Assembly (NCBI GenBank): GCA_015680685.1
Contig: MNCI01002984.1
Coordinates: 355,279-419,278, forward strand
Direction of reading: 5' to 3'
DNA: 64,000 nucleotides
DNA from: Gnetum montanum
Lineage: Eukaryota; Streptophyta; Gnetopsida; Gnetales; Gnetaceae
Part shown: positions 24,228-36,700 of the stretch, piece by piece
Layout: the number at the start of each line of letters is the position of its first letter
Numbering within the stretch: the stretch's first letter is position 1
The notes under the pieces: model-generated
What the model was told of the DNA's origin: nothing
Seen by the model: the letters and a program-made list of their open reading frames with translations, nothing else
Database searches by the model: none
Position numbers and translations under genes: made by a program

Positions 24228-25057
24228 TGATGAGCGACAAGGTACCCCTACGCCCAAACATATGAATCACTAAGGCATTTACACATGATCTAGTCGAATT
24301 CCATGGACCTATAGTTCTCCAATGCACTAGTTCTTCTAGGAAGTGAAATGGATATTGAGAAGGTTCGTTGTCTTCTCAACTACACTTTTGAAGCTCAAGG
24401 ATATGGTTTAAGTGTAATTAAGGTACATGAATTTTATCATTTTAGGTTTTATAAATTTAATCACCTATAACAATAATGAAAGGTAGAGTAATTTAGGATC
24501 TAATTTATCTACTGCCTAGCTAGCCTAACACAAGTACCCATCCCACTTTCCTAGACACATCCTAAACATGTATAGTACTACTAGGCTACCAAACATTAAG
24601 TGTTCCTAGATTACCAAGTGCTACATGTATGCTTGAAGTGGTCGTGCTTGTGTTTATTAACAATTGGAAATTAATTACTTAATTAAAGTGCATTAAAGAA
24701 AACATTAATCTATTCTCAGTGTTGCAAGGATTGTTGAAAGAGTTCGTTTGTATTCTCATCACATTGTTGTGCTTAGGTACATTAGTGTTCAAATAAAGAT
24801 CTATACACATTCAGACTCTTGCTACGAGCACTCAAAAAATATTCTAACTTTGGAGGGAACAAACTGCAAGAGCTTCGCTAACTATGAAAAAAATCGATAT
24901 GAAAATCATGAGCCCAAGTGCTATATTTAGAGGCTGGCATATACCCCACAATATCAAATATTCAACATTGTGTCTTGGGCTTTGACATCGGATACTTGAT
25001 GTTGAGGATTTGATATCAAGTACTTGATATTGGAACTATGAAAAATGTGATTCATCA
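24228..25057 (-). repeat. 5' LTR of the minus gypsy element
   Basis: 830 bp with ends TGATGAGCG and GATTCATCA on +. It is collinear with 6,458-7,320. The primer site (minus strand, TTGGCACTGTTGC) lies just left of it at about 24,212-24,227. Confidence 0.85.
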
Positions 25058-25861
25058 CAAGAGAATAGAACACATAGGCCAATACACCATAAGCTAATCT
25101 TGGAGCTACAATCACTAATTGCACTCACTCAATGTGCTTACCCACTCTCTCTTGCTCAACTCTCCACTCTTAAGAGCTCTTTTTCTCACTCATTACTACT
25201 CAACAATGATGAATACATATATATTTATGTAAAACCAGAAGATAAGAAACCTTTTCCCATCTCAACCTGAGATTTTCTAGATGTTTTCCAAGTATTCTCA
25301 CCTTCTCCTTGGTTTTTCCATCCTTTTTCATTGCATCCCAATTGTTTTCCATATTCAAATGAGTGTTTTCAAAAGTTTTTCCATCTATATGGGTCATCTC
25401 TGATCTTGTCAAGATGTCTCATACAAAAACCTAGCTCTCGATTGAAACATCTACTATTTTTCCAAGACGTTTCTTCTAGGCCCAAGACATCTTAGGTTCT
25501 AGTGAGATGTCTCGCCTAAGATGTTGCATGCACAATTGAGACATCTCATTTAAGACGTCTCAATTTTTGGTGAGATATTTCACTTGTTAGGGCTAAACAC
25601 AAAATTGCTTATTTTGATGTCTGGAACCTTTGGATGCCTCCAAACAAGTCTCCATAGAGCCTGGAACCCCCCTAAACTCATCAAAATGAGCCCAAAACAC
25701 CTTCAAACATGCCAAAACATCCAAGAATCATCATCAATAAGGTCAACACAAGAAGACATATATTAATAGGACACACTTGTGCACATCTTCTTTAAGCTTG
25801 AAACCTGCAAAACATTCATGTAGGGTAGAACAAGGGAATTGGAAGAGGTGTCCCTACACCA
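25058..25861 (-). repeat. Right fragment of a family-B solo LTR
   Basis: Ends on + with TCCCTACACCA, the reverse complement of the family-B start TGGTGTAGGG. The inner block TAGGGTAGAACAAGGGAAT is the complement of the same region at 49,690 and 53,040. AAGACATCTT/GATGTCTC variants occur throughout (25,410-25,580). Copia sequence resumes directly after it, so the LTR was inserted in the copia linker between integrase and RT. Confidence 0.75.
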
Positions 25862-26880
25862 CCTACCAATGTTCAAGAGGCTCTAAAATCTCAAGTCTAA
25901 AAGGAAGAAACGAAGAAATAATATGATGTAATCATAAAAAATTAGACTTGGACTTTGGTTGAGAGGCCAAAAGGAAAAAAGATAACTGATGCAAAGTGGA
26001 TATTCAAAATAAAGTATAATGAAAAAAATGAAATTACAACCTATAAGGGAAGATTTTTTGCTAGAGGCTTTAATCAAAAGAAGCATGTAGACAATGATGA
26101 AATTTTTACTCTTATTGTAAGATTTGAAACCATCAAATTTATTCTTTCTATTGTTGTTCATTATGACATCCAACTTCATCAAATGGATGTCAACTCAACA
26201 TTCCTTAATGGTTTTCTAAAGAGAAAGTCTAAATAGAGTAACATGAAGGCTTTATCAAGAATGGAGAAGAGGATAAGATATGCAAACTTTCCAAAGCTTT
26301 ATATGGACTGAAATAGGTCCTTAGAGCTTGGTTTCATAGAATTAATGAGTATCTCTTGATGGTTGGATATAAATCATGCTCATTTAAACCTACTCTTTAT
26401 TACAAGCATGTGGAAAAGCATTTTATATTGATATCATTATATGTGGATGATTTGGTATTTTGCTTAAATTTTAAAAATTTAGTTTCTAAATTCCAAAAAA
26501 ATATGATGAGAGAGTTTGAGATGAAAGATTTAGGTCTCTTAAAATATTTTTTTTGGGAATACAAGTAGATCAAGAAGAAGATTGTTTGAGAATACATCAA
26601 ACTAAATATGCACAGGCCCTCTTAGAAAAATATGGAATGAATGGAGAGAGAGTTGCTTCTACTTTACTTTCTCAACAGTGGAAGCTTAATACAAAAGATA
26701 ATACTCCCCTTGTTAATGCTACTTTTTATAGATGTATTATTGGTTTACTTAGATTCATATGTCAAAGTAGGCCTAATCTTGAATTTGCTAGTTCATATTT
26801 ATCAAGATTTATGCAAGAACATCACATCTTTCACTCTTTACTCATGTGCTAAAATAAATTAAAGGCACATATGACTATGG
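25862..26880 (+). pseudogene. Copia reverse transcriptase remnant
   Basis: Starts with the linker (EALKSQV near 25,873) and TWTLVERPKGKK, then DAKWIFKIKYNE, the fingers block GRFFARGFNQKK, and the first catalytic region QLHQMDVNSTFLNG (Asp kept, usual MDVKTAFLNG). The catalytic box SLYVDDLVF at about 26,430-26,460 is intact. KDLGLLKYFF follows, then RIHQTKYAQALLEKYGM at 26,590. Frame changes near 26,240 and 26,560 and a stop at 26,236 break it. Confidence 0.9.
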
Positions 26881-27370
26881 ATTGAAATTTGTTAAAGGAG
26901 ATGAAAAATTTCATGCTTATTTAGATGCTAATTGGAGAGGTGATATTAATGATAGAAAGTCTACATTGGACTCCTTAATATTTCATGGGCCAAATCTAAT
27001 TTATTAAAAAGTAAGAAACCAATCATGTGTAAATCTCTCTTCATGTGAAGCTGAATTTATCTCTATGGATAAAAGTTTACAACATATATTATGGTTAAAG
27101 AAGCTACTTTCACAAATTGGTTTTAATATCTACACTTCCATTGATCTCTACATTGATAATACTGCTACTATTGATCTTTCAAAAGAACATGCTCTCTATA
27201 AGAAATCTAAGAATATAAGCTTGAAATATTATTTCATAAAAGATGAAGTGAAGGAGAAAACTATAAAACCCCCATACATAGACATAAAATATCAATTGGC
27301 TAATATGTTCATAAAGCCAATCATACTAATTAAGCTTAAGCAGCACATGAATGTAATGGAATTACTCTAA
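26881..27370 (+). pseudogene. Copia RNase H remnant
   Basis: Reads HAYLDANWRGDINDRKST (first catalytic Asp), SSCEAEFISM (catalytic Glu) and DLYIDNTATIDLSKE (third Asp), ending with LANMFIKPI, the usual C-terminus of copia polyproteins, at about 27,310. One stop near 27,004 and a shift before 27,065 disrupt it. The stop at 27,370 is near the polypurine tract. Confidence 0.85.
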
Positions 27371-27425
27371 TGAACATGAAGATAAAAGAATCATAATCAT
27401 TTTCACAAGACTCCAATTCCATCCT

Positions 27426-27435
27426 AAAGGAGGGA
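27426..27435 (+). promoter_or_regulatory. Copia polypurine tract
   Basis: AAAGGAGGGA ten bases before the 3' LTR, the usual plus-strand primer site position. Confidence 0.65.
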
Positions 27436-27444
27436 TTTTTATAT

Positions 27445-28493
27445 TGTAGTATGGATGGGAGCTTATTTTCAATATTTTCTCATGTGTCATTTCCTATTTC
27501 TCATTTTATATTTCATGTTGCAATACAAGGTTTGACTCACATTTGTAAAACTTTCTTCAAATGTAAAGCTTCATAGTGCTAAAATATACCTAAAATGACA
27601 AACTTTGAGTCAACCTTACCTATAAATTAAGGTCCCCCCTCATTCCTTACAAGAAAGATGCATTATTTTCTCATTTTTCATTATGCATCTCAAAGTTTAA
27701 GGGTATTGAAGAAGTTCCAAGCAAAGGTTTCTTTTTTTTTTTCAATTTTTTACTTCACAGTTCTTATAATCTCTCACAAATCTTCTCACATTTCATAATT
27801 TTTCCTCATATTCTTAATTTCACAATTATAGTTATCAATCTTACCATTACAATTTTCAATTTCTCAATCTCTGTTCAAGGTCTTGCTCATTGCAAGTTCA
27901 ATTTTCATCTAAGATTGTCAATTTTATCAAAGTTCTCTAGCAAAGCATCAAAGATAAAAAGAGATAAGTATAAATTTTCTTCTCAAAATGATGAAGATGA
28001 TCAAAGCATCTTTAGATTTTACAAGGTGCTTATGCATCTTGGACAATAGATTTTGTATTTCTTCCAATTCTTTTCACAGGTTTGAGTGAAGATTCTTCTT
28101 TTTGGCATGAAGAGCAATCAAAGGCTTTCAATCTCAAAGAAAAGTGACATCAAAATCATTAAATCTATATATTTCAAATTTTTGAATCTTTGTTTATCAC
28201 TCTGCATCGATTTTGTGATCTATTACGATATACTCATTGAAATAATGTCAAACTTACAAACAACATCAAAACTCATTGAAACAATGTCAAACTTATAGAC
28301 AACATTAAAACTCATTGAAATAGTATCAAAACTTCTAATTGCAGCATTAAACCTATAGACAACGTCAAAACTCATTAACATGACATCAAAACTTCTAATT
28401 GTTGATGTGATGTGTCATGCTAAGATAAAAAATTTCCCAATGCAATGTCGTTCAAAGTTGAAAATTTTAAGCTTTTGTGCACACTTCGAAACA
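27445..28493 (+). repeat. 3' LTR of the copia element
   Basis: 1,049 bp, collinear with 2,185-3,325. It begins TGTAGTATGGATGGGAGC and ends ACTTCGAAACA. A pyrimidine tract (27,730-27,750) and the TCAAAACTCATTGAAA repeat block recur as in the 5' copy. Confidence 0.8.
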
Positions 28494-30119
28494 ATTAGAA
28501 TATCTCATTAGACTTTTAATTGTCAACCTAGTTTATAAAAATAGAGTTAAACAAATAAGTTTAATGTTTTCTTAGAACTATGTAGTGAACTCTAATTACA
28601 CTCAAGACACTCTTAAATTTGTTGTCATTGAGGAAATTCTATTATAGAATTACACTACTTACCTACTTAATAGGTGGATATGGTTTATAAAAAAAGCATC
28701 TTTTCACAATTGCCATGATAGGAAATTTAGGTTGGACTCTAAATATATTGGTAGAGTATAAATCAAAATAAGAAACACAAATACCATCATATTCAATCAA
28801 GATGAAGAATTACATAAAAACTACATTTTTATTAATAGAATGAATAAGAGAGTGAACATTATGGAATAAAACTTCTTTGATGAAATAAAATACTAAGACA
28901 GTTTTGGGGAAGAGGACACTTGTATGAGTAATAAAAAAAATCTACATGTTACGCAATGTAATCCTTGTCCTCATTAAGCAGTAAATATGGATTTTCATTA
29001 GTAAAAATATAACTCACTAGTGATGCCAAATTGAATTAGGTTAAATGTCATGAAAGGAACTTAAGTTTTTTTGGAGCCACTGACTAGAAAACATAGGATG
29101 CACTACAACAATCACTATAGTGCTTAATTGTAGTTGTAAAACAAAGCAAACAACCATACATTTTGTTGCAAATGAATAATAATATGAAAACATATAAAAA
29201 ATGTCTTAAAGAAAAATGAAAAACTGAATGAACAAATGCCCAAAACCTTGCAAACTATGAGAGAAATGAAAAGGAGCAACAAGAGAGGTCTTCTACTACA
29301 CCACTAGCAATTAAACTAGACATAAAAGATAAAAGGAAAGGTTTAGCTAAGCATGTTCCTGAAAAGAAAACCTTTGAACTGTACTATAGGTTGAAGGGCA
29401 CTCAAACTGGAAGAAAGGAAAAAAGGAAAAGAAGAAAAAAAAAAAAAAACAACAACAACAACAAGCAAAGTGCATTGCAGTTTGGGGTGTGCCCCTTTTT
29501 CTTTTCATCATTAAGTATTTTATGTATATCCATGGCTTACTCTTTCCATGATATACATGTCATAGGGATGTAGTTGAGAATACATCATGCTAATATGGGT
29601 ATGTGTTGCACATAAAAAAGCATAGGGTATTCATTGCCTAATGTGGCCAAGGATAACCTTTGCCTTTGGACTGTGTGCCTCAAAATCATCGTCAGTAAAA
29701 GGTGCGTTGCCAATTTGTACAACGTAGATTAATATATTTACAATCATTATGCTATGTTAAAGATAGAGAAAAGAGTGATTGCTACGCTTGTTGGTAAGGG
29801 AGCCTATGACTCCGCCTATGGAGAATTCATATGAGTTGAGGTTAACTTTTTTACGTTACTTAACTATATGTCTATTCAAACTCATTCTTGGCGTATTTGC
29901 CTATGGAGAACCATTTACATAAGCTTTAGTTACGTCATAGCATGAACTCTGGTCACATCATAGCATGAACTTCGATCACCTCCTAACATGAAGCGCGCAC
30001 ATAATATTTTATAACACCAAAACATTGATGCTAAATTTCAATTTAGATTGGTAAAATGCTTAAGTAAATAACATGTAAAGCGTAAATTTCACGTGTTAAT
30101 GTTTCAACTTCCATTGAAC
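28494..30119. other. AT-rich intergenic DNA
   Basis: Between the copia 3' LTR and the gene. I see no coding sequence or LTR ends. There is an A-run with (AAC)n microsatellite at about 29,430-29,465. Confidence 0.5.
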
Positions 30120-30543
30120 TGGGCCCAGACAGTCCAGGGCACCCAACCCTGTCAAGCTATGGAATGAGACTGTACCAGCTGATGCAGTCGTTGGAAGTGA
30201 ATGAAGTCACCATGTGCAGGTGGCGTGAATTTTAAAAAAAATGGAGCTCATGCCAAGTTGCGGTGGCTTCAGTCTGTGTGGCTGTAGTCGTGCTGGTTGC
30301 CGTGCAACGTCAATGAAGTCACTCCTGCAACACTTAAAAACAAACCAACCAAGTTGCAGAGGCCGGGGCGTCGGCAGCTATCTAGCCAGCCAGCTACCAC
30401 AATACCTACCTAACCGTCTGAAGTTTCATCATGTCATTGAATTCTTATCATAAGCCTTGCCTTGCTTTGCCATGGCAACTTCTTCTGCTGCTCTGCGAAG
30501 AGCAGAGAAATCGTCGGTAGTATCTAGTTGACAGTGAAGAGCT
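30120..30543 (+). promoter_or_regulatory. Presumed promoter and 5' UTR of the DUF829-like gene
   Basis: Base composition shifts towards G+C against the flanks, and the coding start follows at 30,544. No TATA box was identified with confidence. A 70-codon frame at 30,241-30,453 has Cys-rich, low-complexity content and no family resemblance; I treat it as chance. Confidence 0.4.
30472..30531 (+). promoter_or_regulatory. Upstream ORF of 19 residues
   Basis: GCCATGGC gives a strong plant start context, better than that of the main ATG. The frame (MATSSAALRRAEKSSVVSS) stops 12 bases before the main ATG. If the transcript starts upstream it could lower translation of the main frame. It is not in frame with the gene. 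Confidence 0.5.
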
Positions 30544-30761
30544 ATGGTGCTTACCAGATGGTGTTTCTGGGCGCGTAGGCATAATGAAAATGAAAATGAA
30601 AATGAAGATGAAAATGAAAATTATGGGCAAGGGCAATCAGTTGGAATTGTGGTGATTTGTGCGTGGATGTCTAGCGAGAGGCGACACCTCCTCAATTATG
30701 CGCGTTTGTACGCTTCTCTTGGCTGGAATTCTCTCGTGGTCCAGCCTACCCTGCTCGACAT
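30544..30761 (+). CDS. Coding exon 1 of the DUF829-like gene
   Basis: Residues 1-72 and two bases of Met73. The start is MVLTRWCFWARR, which aligns with the aromatic N-terminus of plant relatives. A (GAAAAT)n hexamer run at about 30,583-30,625 codes for an Asn/Glu repeat just before the conserved domain. The donor is CAT|GTATGT. Confidence 0.88.
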
Positions 30762-33700
30762 GTATGTTTTCTGTCTTTTCTGCCCTCTCTGGCTCTCTCT
30801 AATCCTTTTAATCAACGATAATACTCATTTGAACGTTCTTTTATTTTTATTTTTTGGCATTCACGTGTGTACTTACGTCGCACATATTGTTGACAAAATG
30901 CTGAAATCCAAGGTAGTTTTTGAAGAATCAATGTAAGTCCATAACGAGTGCCTTGTTTGCCGCATGGAGTGAATCAGAAAGTGTAAGAAAAACAACACAT
31001 AGGATCATCATATGAAACAGATTGGTCTAGGGTCCATAAAACAAAGCCAACAATTCACATAGAAAGTAGACACAGACATTTGCGAAGTTTGTCTGGTTGC
31101 TGGATATGGACCATATACAACTTTAGGTGAAAAAAATGGGTTGCAACAAGTTAAAAATGTTGTCATGCAACCAACAGAACAGCTACTTAGAAGTTGGTGA
31201 AGCCGCTGTAAAGACGTATACCAATTGAATGCAGATGATTCTTTATAAACAAATGTAAAGTGATGAAACACTTCATAAATATTACGCAGTGTTTGGAGTT
31301 CACGGATATACAATGCCAAAAGAAGTTATCTACCAGGAAACTTTCCACCAACACCAAAATGGACAAAACTGACATAAATGTCGATGTTAATTGTCTCAAT
31401 GGTGATCTGAAATTATATATTTTCCGTGTGAACTTGAAGGTTTTGAAGTCCCACAAAAATAACGTTAGTTTGCAAACTACATTACTACTCGTATGCTTTA
31501 AAACAGCTCTTTTTGTTGGTGGTATTAAGAAACTCTTAACATATTTTTTGCAGATAGTTTTTATTGCTTATGAATTTGAGGATGCCACATTGTTGCGTTA
31601 GGAAAACTGAGCTTGGAATCATCAACCTGAATAGAAATATCTGTTAATGAAAAGATTTCAGGGAAAACCATTGAACATTTTATGGAAGTGGCAAATTTGG
31701 TTTGATTACAGTTGCACATTTGGATGATTTGTTCCAAATGTTATCAAGAACACTTGGTAATTTTCTTAATGATATTTTCAAACTTATAGCATGTGTATTT
31801 CTATGGTCCAGTGGATGCAGAGGGTCTCCGGATGTAATAAACTTTCGGTTTCAGATAATCAATAAAAGGTTGATCATTGATGTAAAGATCATAAATAAAT
31901 AATCTTTTTAGCTGTTCAAAATAAAAGCGTGATACCCAGCATTACATAGTTCATCAGTTCATACTCTGTGGATCAAAAAGGTGCAGGATGCTCAAATATG
32001 AAACTGAAATGGAAGTTCTTTAACATGTTAGTATAGGAGGTCCTTTGGATCAACCTGTGAAGGAAAAATCCTTATAATGTTGAAGAAGTGGTAGTTCAAC
32101 TAGTAATTTGTTGGTTTGTAGATTGGTAATTTGCAAGTTTGAGCTACAACTGAGGTATCGCTACACATATGTTACACAGTCTTCTGATGCACAAGTTCCT
32201 TTCCGAGTGGGGTGAAATTGGTTACTTTAGGCCTGGGGATCATACATCAATTTAAAACATCTTATTTTCTCCTTTGAAAACATCAGTATGATAATTGAGG
32301 CTGTGCATTTCTGAAAGTAAGGATATTTACATGGCTTGTGTTTGATGTGTAAAGGTTGGATCATGTTTGCAACTAAAGAAATATATTTACATACATTTCT
32401 GTGCTTGGATAGCATCAGGTTTGGCATCAACTGTTATTGACAAGCTTCTTAACAGGAATTTCCCGAGTTTATCAATAGGTCTGGCATCAGTTGTACTTGA
32501 CAAGCTTTCAAAGGTCAGATTTTGTTAAATTTATTTCTTGTAGGAAGACAGTAATATGTGTTCTTTCTGAGGATTAGACTTTTAAGCTCTTATGCAGGAG
32601 ATTGAAAGAAGACCGAGGCCTGTGGTATTTGCATCATTTTCAGGTGGAGCAACTGCATGCATGATTAGAGTATTCCAGGTATATCAACTTTTATTTAGAA
32701 CTTCTAGTCAAACAGCAAAGCATCCCCAAATAAATGTGTTAGGCTGCAAATAGATTTATAGGAAAAAAGGTGTATATAAGTAACTCGAAATGATGAATTG
32801 GTATCTTAAAGTGAATGCCACAAGCATATAGTGAACGCTTTTGTTCTTTTGTTACTAGTCATCCTCTTATCGTCTTATGGTTTTAAGACTTTGTCCATAG
32901 GATTGTTAACAGAAACAACTATGTATTTTAATATTGATTGAAAAATTTTTATGGAAAGAGGTTAATAATATTTTTTTGCATGAATAATAGTTTGGCATGA
33001 ATTACTAGAGTTAATTCTTGTTAATTATGTTTTTGTGGTGATGAAGAAACATAACCTATTTAGTGAGGAGTCTCAATCGTTTATACTGATGACTGCATTA
33101 AGCCACTGTATGTAGATGTTTCATATAATCATGTAATACACCCAATCCTCCAAGAATGTTATTAATAGAATCTATTTTTACTTATTAATATCATCATGTG
33201 TTTACATAAGAATTTTTGATATGCGGAAATTGAAGGTTGAGAAGAAAATTGTTATCAAAGTGTGAAGTATAGAAAATACTAAGGATTTTTTTGGAAACCG
33301 TTTAAAAGATTTGAGAACAAAACCATCTACAAAAATCACCAATAATGAAATCTTCAATAAAATAGATTCCAGAAACGTCAACTTAGACGGAGATCATTGA
33401 AGGCCAAAATGAGGGGATTAAGATTCTAAACAAGTGATCTTAAATTGAAGAGATTGTAAAGATACCCAAGTTTGCATAGCAGATATATCTTCAATAGAAA
33501 CATTTGCTGTACTGCTGTATACAATAATAATAAATGTACATACATAAGCCAACATATTTATCTTCTTCCCATAATATGGGGAATGATGAGGGACACAAAT
33601 AATGAGATCACCTGTGATGTTCTTAGTCTGTAAACACAAAGTCTGACATGAAATCATGACTTACCTGTATAGCAGTCATATGAATATACAAAATATATAT

Positions 33701-36700
33701 CATTATGAATAATGAGATCACCTGTGATGTTCTTAGTCTGTAAACACAAAGTCTGACATGAAATCATGACTTACCTGTATAGCAGTCATATGAATATACA
33801 AAATATATATCATTATGAATATCATCATCATAATTATCATCCTAACCTTGTTCTAACAAAACAGGGCAGGTTACATGATTTCTGTTTAACCATTTACTAT
33901 GAAGAGCTAGATCTTTTGTTTGTTTGCAGCTTCTTCAGATTATCTTCAATTATTTTTTGCTAGGTCTTTGTTGATCTTCCTTTTGGTGCCTTTTTTGTAA
34001 TATATCATTATGAATATGATCTTTCAAATAGCCAAGATGCAGTGGGGAAACTAAGTAATATTAATATCTGGTATTAAACTGCAAAAACAAATATGGTTAA
34101 ATGTGGTTAAAAATACAGAGAACTATCAAAATAACATGTAGTCTGTTGATAATGCTTGTTAGCATACTACATGCTACAAGTTCAATTCCAACATGTTATA
34201 CACAAATATAAAGATATTAACAAACAATATATAGAAGTGCAGAATGGATTGTTGTAATGATCAAAAGAATGGTGTTTTAAGTTAAAAGGAAGTAAAATTC
34301 TATATGGAAAATTAATGAAAGTGATGCATATGTAAGGAAGATGTACAAAAATATATCAATTATCTAGGACCCATAATAACCACCCTCTAAATATTAGTAC
34401 AATATTTTTTCTTTTCCAATCCTCTAAAAACATGGAATTATAGTTACATTAACAACTCATAATGATGGGATGATTACAGGGCCTACGTACCTCTGTCCCT
34501 CATTAGACTTAACAAGTTGTTGATAGGATGAGACTTTGCCACTTCTCATAATCCTAAGGATTGATGTATCTATTGCATATCATTGATCTTTAGTAGCACT
34601 ATGATACCTTAAAAAGTAGTTTTATCCAAGGTGATTGCTAATACTCTGCATCACTTGCAAAGCTAGAGAACATCAAACATTTGTGTGGCTCACTTGTTTC
34701 AAGTTTTATTTTACATGCAGCACCAAGTGATGTGGTTGGATGTACTCCTAGTCATTCACTATGTTTTCACCATACAAGATCATTTAATCTATAATAGGCT
34801 TCAAATAATGGATCGGAATAAAAAATATAGGTTTCAACAACTTTACCCATGGAATGTGGCCTTACATTCCCATGTTAAGGGCCATCCAACTTGAAGAATC
34901 TGGTCACCATCCGACCATGAGCTGGATCATCCTAGGGTTTTAAATTACACAAACAAGGCTTGTCTCAACCATCATTTTTTGACTACACCTCGATATACCC
35001 CCAAGATAGGTAACCAGGGATTGTACGTGAAGTAGGTACACACTTACAAATGGCACTTGCATCATTGAAAACCTTTGGGTGTTGTTCACCTCAACTCCTT
35101 GGGTCCAATGGCTTAGGATATTAAGTCGAAGTAGGCATATGTATGGGTAGGGTTGCATAGTGGTGCTTATCTCCACATCTAGGGTAGGGTGTATGCAAAA
35201 TAAATAAACAGTGCAACCCATCCATTCAAGGTATGGGGACATGATCTCTAAAAATACTACATGCTTCACATAATGCACACTAATCAAATGCATCATCCAC
35301 CTAATTACTAATTGTGAGTTTAGGGGACCTGGTAATCATAAGGTCTAAAGGGCTTCTAATCATAATTTATGTAGGTTAATTTTATGGAAAGCAAATAAAC
35401 ATGCATGATCACACACATATTTTTCTTCTTTTATTAATGCACAAATAGAACAATATGATTGCTAATAAATAAATGGGGTTAGCACATTGTAGCAAAAAGA
35501 AATAAACAATATTCACTTTGCACGAAAGTAAAATCTAACTATGACAAAATGTACAAACATTCATGTAATGAAAGACTTAGTCCAAGGAGGCCTTCAGCCT
35601 TCCGAGATGCAATATTACCATCATACAAATGAAAGAAGTAACTGTGCATCTCAAGTGCATTTTAAATGTGCTATATAAGAACTAGCTCATCATACAATGG
35701 AGAGAATTACAATAGTTAGGGTTTGTTTTTTTCATAGGACAATTAGCCAATGTTTTCCTTTATTTTCAGACATCCAAAATTAGGCAAACAAATTCTGAAA
35801 TTAGGTCCTAAATTTTTATCAAACAAAGTTGTGTTTAGGGGAGATTGAGGGCTTGAAAATAAATTTGAGATTATAATCCACACAGCTCATGAGAGTTGGG
35901 ATTTAACAAGGTTGTGTTTTGTTTTGTTTCCTTTTTATTTTCCTCTCATCCTAAGGTATCTTTCAGGCTTTGCAATATCGGTGTTTGGGAGATAGGAGCT
36001 TGGGGCATAGATTACCAGCCAAAGAAATAATGATAATAATAACAGTAACAGTCTCCCTTTTTCTTTTTTATTTCTCAGGCTAAAACAGAAAACAGAAAAT
36101 CTTTAAATTCCATTTTTCTGAAAAAAAAAAAAAAAGAGAAACAAAGGCACATTCTATGTGTGATGGTTATCATTTACATTTTTTTCCATTTTTACTGCTA
36201 TCTAAGAAATAAGGAAACAATAAACAATAGATAACAGAAAATAAAGAAAAAGAATAATACAAACAATTTTAAATAATAAAAATTCTGATTTTATGAAGCA
36301 GAAAACAAACAAAATCCCATGTGCTTATGTGCAATATGGAAAGGTGAAACAACAATAAAATTTGATATATGCTGAGTTTGAACATCATGATGGATTAACA
36401 TGGTTCCAAATTTTGACATCTTTATTAATAAATTTTCCAGCTTCATGTTTTCACATTGAGAGAAATGTAGGCTTGAACAAAAGACTATTTAACAATGATT
36501 TGGGACTTGATAACTCTCTTAGAAACCCTTCAAAACTGACCCAAAAATGATTAACAAAACAGAACATGTGCACTTAAACAAAAGACATCAAAAATCCTCA
36601 ATATGTATAGCTTTATTTTTAATATTAAAATAAATACTCAATGGACCCTTTTGGCCATCCAGCTATTCTATACCAAGTCTTTTCAACCCTACAACATCTT

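Larger units (their letters stand above)
6458..25057 (-). mobile_element. Ty3/gypsy element (family A, Athila/Tat-type primer site), minus strand, nested
   Basis: LTRs at 6,458-7,320 (3') and 24,228-25,057 (5') have TGATGA/TCATCA ends. Next to the 5' LTR the minus strand reads TTGGCACTGTTGC, a tRNA-Asp-type primer site; next to the 3' LTR is a G-rich purine tract. On the minus strand the order is gag (24,066-23,001, resuming 13,779-12,900), protease, RT fragment, RNase H, integrase and a 2-kb noncoding tail: the gypsy order. Without the + insert at 13,780-23,000 it is about 9.4 kb. RT has lost its first two-thirds. No clean target duplication was found. Confidence 0.85.
2185..28493 (+). mobile_element. 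Ty1/copia LTR retrotransposon split by nested insertions
   Basis: The LTR pair (2,185-3,325 and 27,445-28,493) brackets gag, protease/pre-integrase and integrase on the left (3,646 to about 6,340) and RT and RNase H on the right (25,862-27,370), in the copia order with integrase before RT. Removing 6,346-25,861 leaves about 6.8 kb, a normal copia size, and the two halves meet in the linker between integrase and RT. The primer site resembles the initiator-Met tRNA type and a purine tract precedes the 3' LTR. All domains hold stops or shifts, so this is a dead copy. No clear target duplication was seen at the outer ends. Confidence 0.85.

Noticed and set aside
30241-30453. 70-residue Cys-rich frame upstream of the gene
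   Set aside because: No family resemblance, no codon signal, lies in the presumed promoter/5' UTR.
34940-35296. 118-residue minus frame in intron 3
   Set aside because: Hydrophobic, low-complexity, no recognisable motif, and no LTR or exon context.
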